Below are positions 1 to 11,285 of a stretch of 64,000 nucleotides of DNA, in pieces. A program made the translations under genes and the position numbers. Below the pieces are notes generated by a model. The model was not told the origin of the DNA, ran no database searches, and saw only the letters and a list, made by a program, of their open reading frames with translations. Source of the DNA: Craterostigma plantagineum (lineage: Eukaryota > Streptophyta > Magnoliopsida > Lamiales > Linderniaceae); the NCBI GenBank assembly GCA_027422505.1, contig JAPQWV010000017.1, positions 13,083,501 through 13,147,500 on the forward strand, written 5' to 3'. How positions within the stretch are numbered: position 1 is the first letter of the stretch; each line of letters opens with the position of its first letter.

Positions 1-321
1 TAATATTCGACACAAATGGTCTTGGTCTAACACAATTAAATTTAATACATAAACATGATAGAGCCCATTAAATTAATTAAGCGACCTAAATGGGGAGGTA
101 AGCATATAAGATAATGGGCCAAAAATAAGACATGGTCCGATTTATGAGAAATTCGTTTTGTAATAGGTATTGAAATAAGATGGCCCAACTATATAGATTA
201 GCTTGGCCGAAATACATTAGGATAAGGATGGGAATTTCTTAAGGGTGAGGAAAACCCACGTTGGAGGCATGTTACCCCATATCACTTAGTCCAAAAACAA
301 TTATTGTGGTCAAAAGATACA

Positions 322-324
<3 letters not shown>

Positions 325-366
<42 letters not shown>
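325..366. repeat. (GA)n microsatellite
   Basis: About 20 uninterrupted GA units, followed by purine-rich sequence to about 420. It creates Arg-Glu and Leu-Ser chance frames on the two strands that are not genes. Confidence 0.95.
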
Positions 367-371
<5 letters not shown>

Positions 372-719
372 CAAAAGGAAGAAGAAAAGAGGAAAACGAA
401 GGAGACGAAGCGGACTTTTGGCAAGGTCATCACATCCAAACTGCTCAAATTTGGCCTAAGGAACGAAAGCAAGAAGGAAGGTGATTTTGAGCCAAGAATC
501 CTTAAAAAATTCAAAGAGGGCCGAGTGGGAAGGCGAGGAAATTAGTTACGATGTCGTTCTTGGAAACTGTTCGAGAGTATCATACTTAGGAACTCTGGAA
601 TTTTTGTTTAAGTGTCAAGGGTTTTTAAGTTCATTCGACATTCCTGGTGTTCTTGAGGAATAGTTATATTTTGATCTTTATAGTTAGGGATTTATGAATT
701 AAAAGGTGTTCTTAGGATG

Positions 720-2400
720 ATTGGATTCGTGAAAGTAGCATGACAGGTTAGAATTTGGCGAACCCCTGGACTTCGCTAACTAGGAGCCGAAGGGTACCTT
801 TTCACGAATTGAGAGTGAAACAAGGGTTTCACGAACTAAGTTAGATTGGAGAATCACTTCACGAATTAAGTTATGAGATGATGGACTTCGCAAAATTAAA
901 ACGGCTAAGGGAGTTCGCGAAACATGAACCTCATGCACTAATAGCAGTCGACTTTGCGAATTGAAATAATAAGAATTTCACGAATCCTGTGTCGCGGGTC
1001 CATAACAGGTGACGAGTTATACCATTTAAAATAATAAGATAAGAAATTGGGCTACAATTATAATGGGCTATAACTAAATATTAGGCCCATATTATCTAAA
1101 ATTAAGCTTTGGAGACAAAATCTCCTTAAATTGAGGGAGCTCACGTCAATACATGTCCCCTCACCTATACTTCTGTTAGATATCTATTTAAAAAACATTT
1201 TTGAAGTTTCAAAAACCCAATTATTAAGAAGCTACCGAAACCTTTTCCATTTCATAAACCCCTTTATTAAAGAAATCTTCGAAGTAAAGAAGAAGAAAGA
1301 AAATTCAAGCAAGAACGAGGTGAAGAAGTTTGGGATAGGTATAATTTCTTACCATGATTCTTCATTTTAGCTAAGTAATAGGGTATCTTAAGGGTTATAA
1401 ATGCGAGAATATCATATGTTAGGGTTATGCAATTTTAATCCCGAGAGTGTAATTTTTGTTACGATTTTAAGTTCTAGGTTTCGAAAGTATGCTTAGGAGG
1501 TTAGCACACGGAAAAATCTACTTTGGCCATGTTATTAAGCTCGAGTTTTTTGGGTTTTTGAGAATTCATACGGCCTTCAAAATGTTCTTGAGAAAAGGTG
1601 TATTCTGAGCTTAAAAGTCGGTAATTTGCGGCTGAAAAGATGTTTGGATAGGTTAGAAGTCGTGAAGGGTAAACTTCACGAACTCTAGTTCGCGAACCTG
1701 TGACAAAATAAGGTTCGCGAACTCCACAAACGTCGCGGACTGAAAGTGAAAGAAGGGTTTCGCGAATAGGGGCTTAATTTGGCGAACTCTAAGAGTTCAA
1801 ATGCAGAAGTTCGCGAAGTACATTTGGGATGTTTCACGGGTTGGGTAATTCGCGAACTCCATGCAATTCGCGAACTAACTAGAGGATCTTAAGGGATTCG
1901 CGAAAGGGGTAGGAAGGAGTTCGCGAAACGTGAGCTTAGCGAATTATGAGAATGGCACTCTGCGAGTTAGGACAAGTTGGCGAATTGAGAGAGAGAAGAG
2001 TTTGGCGAACTCGATAGGTGATGTGAAATTCGCGAAAGGAAGTTCGCGAAACCCTAAACGTTTCACGAATGGGTTCGCGAAATGCTGTTTCACGAATCAT
2101 TAAGGACTTAGACTTCGCGAACTAGACGATGTGGCGAATTTAATTAGGGTTTTGAAGGGGTTCGCGAAATAGGGTAATTCGCGAATTAATATCATACGAT
2201 GAACTTCATGAACTAGCATTTCAAGGATTATTAGGGCAGCCATTCGGGAACTATGAGAAGCTAGGAATTTCGCGAATTGTAGTAAAATTGGCGAATCACT
2301 TCATGAGTTATAGGTTCACGAACCCTAAGAGGTTCGGACATACATGCATGAAATGTTTCGCGAAGCCGGCGAGAATCACGAGCCATACAATAAATTGTGC
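720..2400. repeat. Dispersed TTCGCGAA word array in LTR X
   Basis: The palindromic octamer TTCGCGAA and one-base variants (TTCACGAA, TTGGCGAA) recur every 20 to 60 bases, most densely from 1680 to 2300. At least 15 perfect copies can be seen. The intervening sequence differs, so this is not a tandem satellite. The array is confined to the interior of this LTR. Confidence 0.85.
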
Positions 2401-3189
2401 GAACTTGGTGAAATATGATAGAACCCGTGAAATTCATTTAATATAAGAATTAAATAGGTTAACGAATTAAAATATTTACCTATTTAAATATCATTTTATA
2501 TTTAATATATTCCAGCACTTAAGAACTCGATAACGTAGATAGTATACTGATATTGTAATTTTGTGCCTAAGGTCGAGACTTAGGAAATTGACAGGATCAC
2601 TAGCTAACAATCTACGGACGATAGGTAAGTGGGAATTCTCAACTACTACACATAAAATTATGTGCGCATAATTTACGTGGCTATGTGCTTCTATGAAATT
2701 ATGTTAATTATTTCATGAGATGAACTACGCGTTACATGACATGGCATGACAGATCATTTGGCATTTCATACATGCATTTTCATGGGCATACACGAGTCTC
2801 ACGAGTGTTTGAAGACATGGCACGTATTACGAATAATCGTCGGGGTGCGATAAGTAGTTGTCAGCATTAGTATTTCATAATTTTCAATAAAAGGCATGTG
2901 CAAGACAAGACATGCCATAGGGCTTTCCTAATGCTACGAGGTGACCTTTATGTCACCGGTGTTCAAGACAAGACATGTGCAAGACAAGACATGTAATCGG
3001 GCTAACGCCCTCGTAGCAAAGGATAAGCCGAGGGCCCCATATGACAAGACATGTGCAAGACAAGATATGTATTGTGGGCCCCTCCAAGACGAGACAAGAC
3101 AGGACACGATTTCTGTGAGAATGAGTAAGCATTGGCGCGGATGCCTCTGCAAGTCATGACACGAGCATATCATGCATGATTCCTACATA

Positions 3190-3330
3190 TTGAGCTTTAT
3201 AAGTTCATCCCATGTTTTATGTGTTGTAGGTTCTTGCGAACACGGTACGTGATCGCCTAGCCGGCAAGGCATTCTTTTGAAGCTTCCGGGCGACTTTTGG
3301 GGGTGGTGTGTACGTGGATGACGACCTGTG
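3190..3330 (+). promoter_or_regulatory. Conserved LTR U5 module, copy in X
   Basis: Contains an imperfect hairpin (TTGAGC, TTAT loop, AAGTTCA at 3190-3208), then GTGTTGTAGG at 3221-3230, then a block ending GTACGTGGATGACGACCTG at 3310-3329. The same order of hairpin, GTAGG and GACCTG block occurs in LTRs Y, F and P, and in weaker form in G. Its role is unknown. A structured leader with a splice donor is one reading. Confidence 0.6.
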
Positions 3331-3558
3331 AGGCCGGGCGCATATGAAACTCTTTTGCTGCAAATGTATACACGTCCCATGTAATTAGGACATAAATGTA
3401 GTTAGAAAGTTAATGTAATTCTTTTGACGTGTGCTGAAATGAACTCCTTTATGAAAAAGGAAAAATTTCATACGCACTTTCGTATCTCTTGAACTTTATC
3501 GCATCGTTAGGCACTTAGAATAACGCTAGAAATGATGGCGATAGCTAGGGTCGCTACA

Positions 3559-3661
3559 AAGGATGTCTCTCCTCCCTCCTGGACTTTTCATACACAAAAG
3601 AGGCAAATAGCGTCTCTCTCGTCTCCATCGACATCCAACGACAATGGACAGCCTGAGGGAA
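3559..3661 (-). pseudogene. LINE endonuclease fragment, distal piece
   Basis: A 103-bp piece of the apurinic endonuclease-like domain of LINE ORF2, recognisable by the motif FASFVYE. This matches the FxSxVY block that follows the ETRV and WDP motifs in plant L1 endonucleases. It directly continues the frame found at 8609-8870. LTR Y separates the two pieces, and LTR X cuts it off on the left. Confidence 0.7.
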
Positions 3662-3965
3662 TGTAACACCCGTAAATTTAATACGGTATTACGAATGTAA
3701 TTAGCAGAGTGGTAATATAGATCAGAAATTTTATTTGTTTATTCAAATGAAGAATTCCAAATTTTGGAGTGAGTATATAAATTTCGAAAATATATAAGAA
3801 CATGATTTAATGCTTAAGATGGAATTTTGGAAAGACCATTTAAAATATAAGAAAACTATGAAGAATATCAATTTAATAAGAATATTCAAAGAATGAATTC
3901 ACGTTCGGGTACATCATATATACGTATAGAGGTAATGGCTACATACACATACGTATATACATAAT

Positions 3966-5344
3966 AATATACTAGCATGCCGTGGCCGCAGCTACGAGAA
4001 AACTTCAACCCAGGGAAAAAAATCACAAACAGTGGAAATTCTACAAAACAAAAGGTATAACATTAACGACGTTAATTGAGCTGAGGACAAGTCAAAATTT
4101 TAGTTACTGTGTTGAAGCTTCATCAGCATGGACCCAAGGAGATCTCGTAGACATTCGCGTAACGGTGATTTCTCATGTTTCAAAAAAAAAAAAACATTGA
4201 TAAACGGTGGTTGCAGTTGCAAGGAGACCTTCTCTATATCAAATTAACCACTAAATCGTATCTTATGATGCTAAGATAACATGTTGTATGACACTGAGTG
4301 CCTTCATTCACTTAATTCAGCGAACACGTGGTATGCGACTCGATTATCCCTACATTCACCCAATTCGTCACTGTGCCACTCAGAGTATTCCCTTCATTCA
4401 CCCAATTCATCAAACACATTGTGTGCAACGCGTGTATTCCCGCAAATGCTTCGAAAGTTAAGGGCATTCTTGCATTGGAAAACAATTCCCGTCGACGCTT
4501 CAAGATCAAGACACAAATCCAACCACCTCAGTCGCTCTTGTCTATTCTTATCGGTATCGTAAGCCCTTCTAGTACAACCGCTCCATCGACAAACTAATGC
4601 CCCCAACTTTCAATTTTTTCACTCAATATAAGATAAAATAAGGTGAGGTTAGGTGAACAATATCAGTAAAACACGATCAAGAAGAAAGCATCAACGGATG
4701 TCTTAAACTCAACAAGCTGAATATTGGCAAGTATATTATCAACGTTGTTTAAAAAGATTTACACTATAAATTCGGGAATTTCGTGAATTGAGACTGAGAG
4801 ATTGTATAAACTACAACTACCACCGAGGCGTCTGCCTCCTCTCACACATTACCATTCGAGCCCATTCATATAACCACCACGCCTTCGCCACCCAAAGTGC
4901 TCTTTCCTCAGCTATCTTCATCTCTTGCAAGAAATCAAAGATATGATTTCTATCTTCGTCTCTTGCAAGAAATCAAAGATATGATTATGGTAATAACTGA
5001 TACATTACTCTTTATCTCAGTACAAATTTCAACCCTACCATCGTCAGACGATGTCTGATTGCTGCTTGCGAGGGAAGCTGCACAAAGGTTTTCAACACAA
5101 GATCTAAACTTAACGCGTTGTTAAAGACAGATGGAGACCGATAAGCATTTCTAACGAACTCTTTATCGAATATGGAGGGTAAAGCTTTGGAACCCTAATA
5201 ATGAGAATCTTCCTATTTGTATTTCCAAACAAAGTCTAGAATGGGAGAGGTGAGATTAAATCTGCAATCTGTTCACAGACGCACACACACGCACGCTGGT
5301 ATCTGTGCGTTTACCTCATGAAACAGTGATGATTAATTGTATAG
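3966..5344. other. Unassigned 5' part of the captured segment
   Basis: Non-LTR sequence upstream of the kinase exons, with short open stretches but no domain I recognise. It may hold upstream introns or decayed exons of the kinase gene, or DNA from another source. It includes a 37-bp tandem duplication at 4912-4986 and short repeats around CATTCACCCAATTC at 4351-4412. Confidence 0.35.
4912..4986. repeat. 37-bp tandem duplication
   Basis: Two head-to-tail copies (4912-4948 and 4950-4986) that differ at one base. Each contains CTCTTGCAAGAAATCAAAGA. This is a simple local duplication inside the captured segment. Confidence 0.9.
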
Positions 5345-6395
5345 GTTGTGGGAATGCCGAAGTACATGTGCCCGGAAATTCTATCTGATATTCCGCATGG
5401 TTACAAATCGGATATATGGTCTTTAGGTATGCAGTAAAAAAGCCAACTTTCTACACACAATTCAGTCCCTTCAATAACAGAGAAATCTTGTTTCAGGCTG
5501 CTCATTCGCCTCCATTTAGAGCTGCTGTGAGTCTCAGCTTCAAATTCGTGAACCATAATTCTCCATAATAAATCTTTTTCGCTGGTGATGAGATAAAATT
5601 TCCCTTTTATTGTGCTGATCAAATAGGTATAGAGGGACTCGTCAACAAGATGAACAGATCGAGCATGTCTCCTCTCCCTACTATATACTCTTCTCCACTG
5701 TAAGCTACCAATTCCTATATGTTCAGCTGCATTTCTGCTATCATCATAAAAACAATACTTTGAGTCGTTGTTACTACATGAAGCTGCTGATCAAAAGCAT
5801 GCTTAGAAAAAGCCCAGAACATAGACCTACTGTAAGTTCTTAGTACTGAAGTTCTTAGTGCGTTCATGATCCACTTCAGCTTGTTTAATAACAGAAGCTC
5901 CATTAATGATAGGTTGCAGAACTCCTAAGGCATCCTCATCTTCAGCCCTACCTATCTCAGTACAAGGGCGTATATCCAGTCTACATTCAAGTCAAATCCC
6001 AATCAAAATGCATCTCCCCCAAGGATTCGTTTCTGAGAAATACGCTCGTAACAGCAGCAGCATCAAACTGAACAGAACTTGCCCAGGCAAGATCCACGCG
6101 AGAAAAAGAAGTTGATCAAAAGCAGAAAACACATCGATCGCAAGAAGGCGGTAATAGAACCTTATTCTTCTTCTTCTTCTTCTTCTTCTTCTTCTTCTTC
6201 TTCTTCTTCTTCTTCTTCTTCTTCTTCTTCTTCTTCTTCTTCTTCTTCTTCTTCTTCTTCTTCTTCTTCTTCTTCTTCTTCTACTTCTTCTTCTTCTTTG
6301 GGATCGAGCACAGTGACAGATCGGCACAATGAAGAACAGCCCATCAAGAAAGTGGATCAGAAGCAGAGAGGGATACGTCGAAATCGGAGCTAAAG
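5345..6395 (+). pseudogene. NEK-type (NIMA-related) protein kinase gene fragment
   Basis: Four exon-like pieces separated by sequence with splice-like borders. 5345-5426 encodes [20 protein letters not shown] followed by IWSL, matching the plant NEK activation loop and APE region (family form [21 protein letters not shown]). 5497-5526 encodes AAHSPPFRAA. 5627-5699 encodes a stretch with NKMNRSSMSPLPTIYSS. From 5919 LLRHPHLQPYL marks the end of the kinase fold. Introns begin with GT (5427, 5527, 5700) and end with AG, so it came from genomic DNA, not from a processed transcript. The ATP-binding lobe and catalytic loop are missing, the part joining SSPL to LLRHPH is degenerate, and a long TTC run follows. 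It lies inside LTR Y in the same orientation. NEKs are Ser/Thr kinases acting on microtubules; this copy cannot encode one. Confidence 0.8.
6164..6298. repeat. (TTC)n microsatellite
   Basis: About 45 TTC units with one TAC interruption near 6282. It lies in the 3' part of the kinase fragment and gives poly-Ser, poly-Glu and poly-Arg chance frames on both strands. The flanking sequence (lysine-rich before it, SSTVTDRHNEEQ after it) could be the C-terminal tail of the kinase. Confidence 0.95.
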
Positions 6396-6599
6396 GCTGC
6401 TCCTTTAATGTCGAGAAGCCACAGCGTTAGGTATGGCGGGGACGGCGACGACGACAGTGATGAGAGGGTTGAAGCTATTGAGTCCCTTCTTTTCATTGAA
6501 CACCATTGGTCTGAAGCCAACTGATCGTCGTATACCTCCACGACATCACTGCTTCAGGGGAGAGAAATCGTTTTTGCTCGACTTTGGTTATTTATAGCA

Positions 6600-8340
6600 T
6601 TCTCCTTTTAAAATGAGTATAGTTACGAGATTGCCATTTGTGACCGGCAACTTGCTGGAAACTGGCTACTAACAGGTGGCTTCACACTTTTATAGTAGTA
6701 ATAGATATCCTAGATATGCTATATACACACATATATATATTTAATAATATTAATTTAGCCATATACACGTGGTGGCAAATTAAGTTAGGCTAAGTATGAC
6801 TAATAGAAAGATTTCTTAGCCCTAAAGTACTATACATCATCATAAAAAAGCACCACGTATGTGTATATATCGATGATTTGAAATAGAAAGGGAAGGTTTA
6901 AGAACAAAGAACAAAAGGGACGAACGAAGTGAAGAAGAAATTTCAACTAGCTTAACAGTTCGAATTTGAAAAGGAGGAAGGTAAAAAAACCCTATATATA
7001 ATACGTTAATTTTCTTATGTTTAGTAGAGCTACATGTTTCAAGTACCTTATATGACTGTGAATTTGGTAAAGCGTTTGAGCATAATAGATACAGTTAGGA
7101 CTGTAGATTCTTGAAGTTTCAAATTTATGTTTGATGGTGAGCGTAACTTAAGACATAAGTTTTGGTGCTTTCGAAAATAGGATAATGTTCGTGAGGATTT
7201 TGGGGTGTACAGTATTCTGGGTTTAGAATAATTTTCGAAAGAAATCATAATGATATATGAATTTTAGTAATTATTGTTTTTGGACGTTGAGTGATTTTCG
7301 AAACATGTAGTGTTCTTGAGGGTTCGATGTTTTTATAGAATATAAATTTTTGGGTTGATGAACTTTGAAATAGGAATTTCACGAATTGCGAGGAGAATTA
7401 AGTATTTCGCGAATCAAACGAGTTTCGCGAGTTGACCGTTGACTTCGAATTTAATTTCGAAAGTTAATTATTTTAAATCAGTATAGTTATAGAATTAGTA
7501 CATATACTGATAATATTTATTTATTCAGAGGATTAATATATAGGGACTCCACCAGACCTCTGAGTCGACAGTATCAGGAGGACAGGTAGGTGAATCATTC
7601 ATCTACAACGCGTAAACACCAATGTGATATTTATGTGCTTTTATGTGCTACTATGTGACTATGTGATTCGATGAGTTAGGTGTTTTACGTTTGTTTTATG
7701 TGGCATCACAATATCATGTATTACCACGTTAAATGCTTGCATGTGCATTACACGTCATTTCACGAACCGTGGTGGAACGGCGGTACTGTATTGTACACAT
7801 TGAGCGAGTAGCCAATATTGGCTGCCGACCCGTAGAGGAGTCACGTTAGTGGGGGCCTCTGCTGTGCACCAGCGCCTGTGACGGTGAGCCATTGGCCCGT
7901 TGGACACTATGCGGCAGACTGCGGGCGACCTGGAAAGGAGCGACTTGGGACATCCCCAAGTAGGCTAGCTAGTGTAGGCCACGCTGTCGCATGCGGGAGG
8001 AGGCGACCTGGAGGTTGCGACCTGGGTACCCTTACAGGACCTAGTGTAGGCTACTAGCGTGGGCACCGCATTGGCAGAAAAGGCGACCCGAGAGAGTGAC
8101 CTGATATGGCTCAGGGAGGCTGCTCGGTGTAGGCCACTGCCGTAGTGTTGTGATAGTTTTATGGTTGTGATCGTGATCGTGGTAGTGATTTTGCGTGATG
8201 GTGCACAGTATGAAGCCCGGGGCACGTTGAGAGTGGAGAGTGTATCCCGGTTGTGATGAGTGATAGTGAGTGGCATTTTGTCGGTGAGAATTGGGGGTAA
8301 GTGAACGTGAGTGAGTCACACGTGCATGTGCATTATTTCA
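6600..8340 (+). other. Distal body of LTR Y, non-coding
   Basis: AT-rich to about 7800, with a few TTTCGCGAAT words at 7380-7430, then a GC-richer stretch (7800-8340) containing variants of GCGACCTGG and CTAGTGTAGGCCAC. There is no frame with recognisable homology. It resumes the LTR after the captured segment. Confidence 0.5.
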
Positions 8341-8344
8341 CCTA

Positions 8345-8455
8345 CTGGGCAATAGCTCAGTGTTTGCGTGTTGTAGGTAATCGACGATCGAGGCTGGCTA
8401 TTGGAGCTTCCATGGGCTTTTGAGGGCGGGGTTGTACATGGATGACGACCTGTGG
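8345..8455 (+). promoter_or_regulatory. Conserved LTR U5 module, copy in Y
   Basis: Hairpin CTGGGC-AATA-GCTCAG at 8345-8360 (one G-U pair), TTGTAGGTAA at 8371-8380 (splice-donor-like), then CTTTTGAGGGCGGGGTTGTA at 8417-8436, continuing into GATGACGACCTGTGG. It is the best match to the module in LTR P. Confidence 0.65.
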
Positions 8456-8608
8456 GCGAGTGATAGGGTGTTTTGGGCCTTCGGCCCGTTCGTATTAACT
8501 TTTCGTATAAACAAATGTTTTTTGTAAAATGGGTTCTCCCACGGCTTTTGCTGCTAAACCCGACACGAGTTATCGCTAACTAGCGATTAGAGAGTGGGGG
8601 TCGCTACA

Positions 8609-8870
8609 GGGATGAACTCAAGAACATCCACCATCAACACCGAAGGGTCCCAGCCCACCCATATCCTCGTAGTCAGGCCCTCATCGTAGTCATAGAACAA
8701 ACTCCAACGTCCTCTAATGCCATTCGAAACAACTCCCGCATTAGATACAACAACACGAGTCTCCAGAGGCCCAATCGTACTAAGTCTCTCATATGCTATC
8801 AACTCCACCACCGCCCTCATGTGTCTTGTTTATTAAGACCACGTATATTCCATGCCCCCAACGCTATCAT
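8609..8870 (-). pseudogene. LINE ORF2 start, endonuclease domain
   Basis: Begins with GAWNIRGLNKQD (8824-8859), the hallmark opening of plant L1 ORF2. LETRVVVSN (the conserved glutamate block) and WSLFYDYDEG with RIWVGWDPS follow. There is a stop between the opening motif and the ETRV part. The domain is cut at 8609 by LTR Y and continues at 3661. In intact elements this enzyme nicks the target DNA for target-primed reverse transcription. Confidence 0.8.
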
Positions 8871-8959
8871 AAATGCACCCCATCGTGGGCTGCATTTATC
8901 TTTAGGGCCAAAGTGAGATAGGATAGTCTCCGTCACATCACTCAAATCACGTAAAGCTT

Positions 8960-11008
8960 CAATCGATTGTGCCCCTCCACTAAGGGCGATCTGATGGCCG
9001 CATTACCTGTTGGCCGCGGTCCCCGTGGGCTGCTCCTTGATGAGCTTGCCTCCCCTGCTGACCACGTACATTCCATGCCCCTCCATAGTGTTCCCCTTCG
9101 CCCCCACCTGTCGCCACTCCTCATGAGGTCGCCTACCCATATTCATACGTCCATGCAACGTGCCATCCTTCGGTCCCAAGTAGCCTGCCTGAATCGCTGC
9201 ATGTCCGTCACATCTCGCTTCTCCACCTGTCGATGTTCGAGGAGAGCCTGCTGTCGAACTTGGCATTGTGGTGCAATAGATCCCTCTCCCCTCCCCAAAC
9301 GCTTCGTGCAGTTCGAATCCCCATGAGCCCATGATGCGCATGTAGGACATTGGGAGGGACGCCGGTCGCTACGTGAATGGGAATAAGTTCATCACCCCCC
9401 TCGTCTGATGGTAGACGAACATTAAACGATTCCAACAATGGGTCTGACAGCGTCTTCATGATACAAATACGAGAATAATCAATTCTGTTTCCCCTCGTCG
9501 TTACGCCATCCACATACAAAGGCGGTCAACCACACTCACAACTACCCAAGGCCTTTTGTGTCCAAAGCTCACATGGAACGTTCCAGAGTTTCACCCATAA
9601 TGGTAGCTCAACAATCTCATTCCTTTCGAAGGACATCCTAGGTTTCCACGGCTCCAATAGTAAGGGCTGACCTTGCATCAGCCAAGGGCAACCTCCCAAA
9701 ACTTCCATCATGGCCATCTCAGATTCCAAACGGAACATAAAGAAACCATTTGTGGTGGAGCGAACTTCCGCCAACTTCCGTCATATCGAACGTAGATAGG
9801 CTCCACGAAGGGGAAATACTGCTTTTTACCCAAAAAATAACCAACCAGTGTATGCTTCCAACGATTGACTCCACTTCACACCACATCTCTTGATGGATGC
9901 GCCTCTCCCACCCCTTCAACGATAGAAGGCGGCGTGTATCCTAACTTCATTCCCCGACTTCAGTTGCGACCGCTGAGGCACCCGATCAGATCCCGTCACA
10001 GTCGCTGAATAAGACGATGCATTGATCGAATGTTCACCGTCGTACGCATCGGCCCAAGGCGTGAGAAGACCAGTCCACGCTTGTCTTGTCCGTTGATGAG
10101 CCCATCATGGCCCACCCTATCATCAATCGGACCAGCCTCGTGATAAACCATAGATTGTCCCGACCCAGTCACGGCCCATCAAGGCCCATCAGCCCCTGCG
10201 CCGGATTCACCAGCCCCACCATCGATGCCACAAATGTTGGAGTGCCCTTCATAGCCGCCATAGCCAGCATATGCCCCGTAATTTCCATGAGCTCATTAAG
10301 CCCGGGCTGTGGCGACTGGCCAGAAATCAGCGTAGATGGAGCAGAAAACCTAGACACCCTCACTTTGTTCTCAGCCGACTCCACCCTACGCTGGTCTTCA
10401 ATAACTATTTCCTCGTCCACAGGTTCATCCTCCACAGCTCTGCCCACGTCTACACATCGCCTCGCTTTCAATCCATGCGTCGGCAGTGGTGTATCTGGCT
10501 CCCCCATTGAGATCAGCTAAATGAACGTGGGTTATGCCGAAGAATTCCTTAAACCTGAACAGGACCACCACCACAACAAATACGTGAATGCCTCGGAACC
10601 CTAGGTGCAGTCCGGTCCCCAACCAAGGCAGAATCTATCGCGTTCGTGGCTGCAATCACAACCTCCCCAATTCGACCCCATCACCTCGCTCTGCCGCATC
10701 AGGGTCATGAACCCGCTTGAGCAGTTCGTGGAATCGCTCCCCATCAAAGCATGCTGCGAATTCTGTATACGCAGCACATAGAGCGGCCAGATCAAGCATC
10801 ACCGGAAGTTTCGTAGCCTCCCCAGCAGTATCCCCGATCGGCGCGGGACCGTTCTCCCCCATCACACGATCACAGATGCGATCAGCGTTCGCCAGCATCG
10901 TAGAATCCGTACAGAATGGCCCCCCAACCCCACACACAATGGTGTTCCTGACGTTGCCGTGACCCCAGGTGGCGCTGCTTACAGCGTTCCATCCGATTCA
11001 GATGACAT
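8960..11008 (-). pseudogene. LINE ORF1 (DUF4283 plus zinc knuckle), broken
   Basis: Start codon at 11008 (MSSESDGTL), followed within nine codons by a stop. 9919-9526 reads as the DUF4283-like RNA-binding domain typical of plant L1 ORF1, with FFMFRLESEMAMMEVL and LPLWVKLWNVPCELW. 9519-9350 continues with VDGVTTRGNRIDYSRICI after a frameshift. A CCHC knuckle (CPTCASWAHGDSNC, CX2CX4HX4C) lies at 9349-9308 in yet another frame. Intact ORF1 protein binds LINE RNA in a ribonucleoprotein particle. The region 10500-10940 is open for 90 codons but I see no domain in it. Confidence 0.75.
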
Positions 11009-11265
11009 CCTATCAAAAACAGCAAACCCTAGCCCTAAACTTTCACAAAATCGTAGAATCACCCCAAATAATCCCGTCAACCCCTCCCTCTGGATTCTAC
11101 AACCACCGGCCGCCGACACCGTGAGGTTGTGGCCGAAAACAATGGTGGTCGGACGATCACAAGGGGCGGCGAATCAAAAATTCAAAATTTGTCTTTCTCT
11201 CTCTACTTTCTCTCTCTCAGTAAAGACGGAGAACTTTGAGAAGGCGAGGACTACGATTTAGATCC
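11009..11265 (-). other. LINE 5' leader
   Basis: Non-coding stretch upstream of the LINE ORF1 start, with a CT-rich tract at 11190-11220 on the plus strand. It ends where Sirevirus C homology begins, near 11266-11280. The exact border and any target duplication are not clear. Confidence 0.45.
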
Positions 11266-11285
11266 TCCACAGCTTCCAGACTTGA

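Larger units (their letters stand above)
1..3558 (+). mobile_element. Tekay-type gypsy LTR X (left end outside window)
   Basis: Ends at 3558 in GGGTCGCTACA, like the other Tekay-type LTRs here. Its last 400 bases carry their shared U5 module. The remainder is AT-rich, non-coding DNA with no frame I can assign to a protein. No primer binding site follows, so it is a 3' LTR or a solo LTR. The base after its end belongs to the LINE endonuclease, so AAGGA at 3559-3563 should be its right target duplication. The left copy is off the window. Placing the whole stretch in one LTR is inference, because its start is not visible. Confidence 0.6.
3662..8608 (+). mobile_element. Solo Tekay-type LTR Y with internal captured DNA
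   Basis: Starts TGTAACACCCGTAAATTTAA and ends GGGGGTCGCTACA, the typical Tekay LTR termini. Flanked by GGGAA (3657-3661) and GGGAT (8609-8613), a 5-bp target duplication with one mismatch, inside the LINE endonuclease. No PBS, PPT or coding region of its own is present. At 4.9 kb it is about twice the length of related LTRs P and G (about 2.4-2.5 kb). The excess is explained by foreign DNA between about 3966 and 6600. I could not fix the borders of that inner segment. Confidence 0.75.
3559..11265 (-). mobile_element. L1-type LINE fragment, split by two LTRs
   Basis: Reads right to left: 5' leader (about 11265-11009), ORF1 (11008 to about 8960), then the start of ORF2 with the endonuclease (8870-8609). 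The endonuclease continues after the LTR Y insertion at 3661-3559. Joining across LTR Y and counting the GGGA duplication once keeps the frame open, so the LTR inserted into an existing LINE. The reverse transcriptase and 3' end would lie left of LTR X, outside the window. Both reading frames contain stops and frameshifts. Confidence 0.8.

Noticed and set aside
261..545. Open frame with Arg-Glu run
   Set aside because: Product of the GA microsatellite at 325-366. No homology, and the frame on the other strand is equally open.
720..2400. Possible CRISPR-like or satellite array of TTCGCGAA
   Set aside because: The repeats are only about 8 bases, spacers vary in length, many copies are mutated, and the context is a plant LTR.
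3982..4200. Small plus-strand frame MAAATRKLQPREK
   Set aside because: No recognisable domain. It lies in the unassigned part of the captured segment, and its Lys tail is a poly-A run.
5992..6393. Poly-Ser, poly-Glu and poly-Arg frames
   Set aside because: All are readings of the TTC run at 6164-6298 in different frames and strands. Only the flanking kinase-like sequence is meaningful.
10086..10520. 144-codon plus-strand frame
   Set aside because: Lies antisense to LINE ORF1, which has recognisable domains on the minus strand. The plus frame has none.
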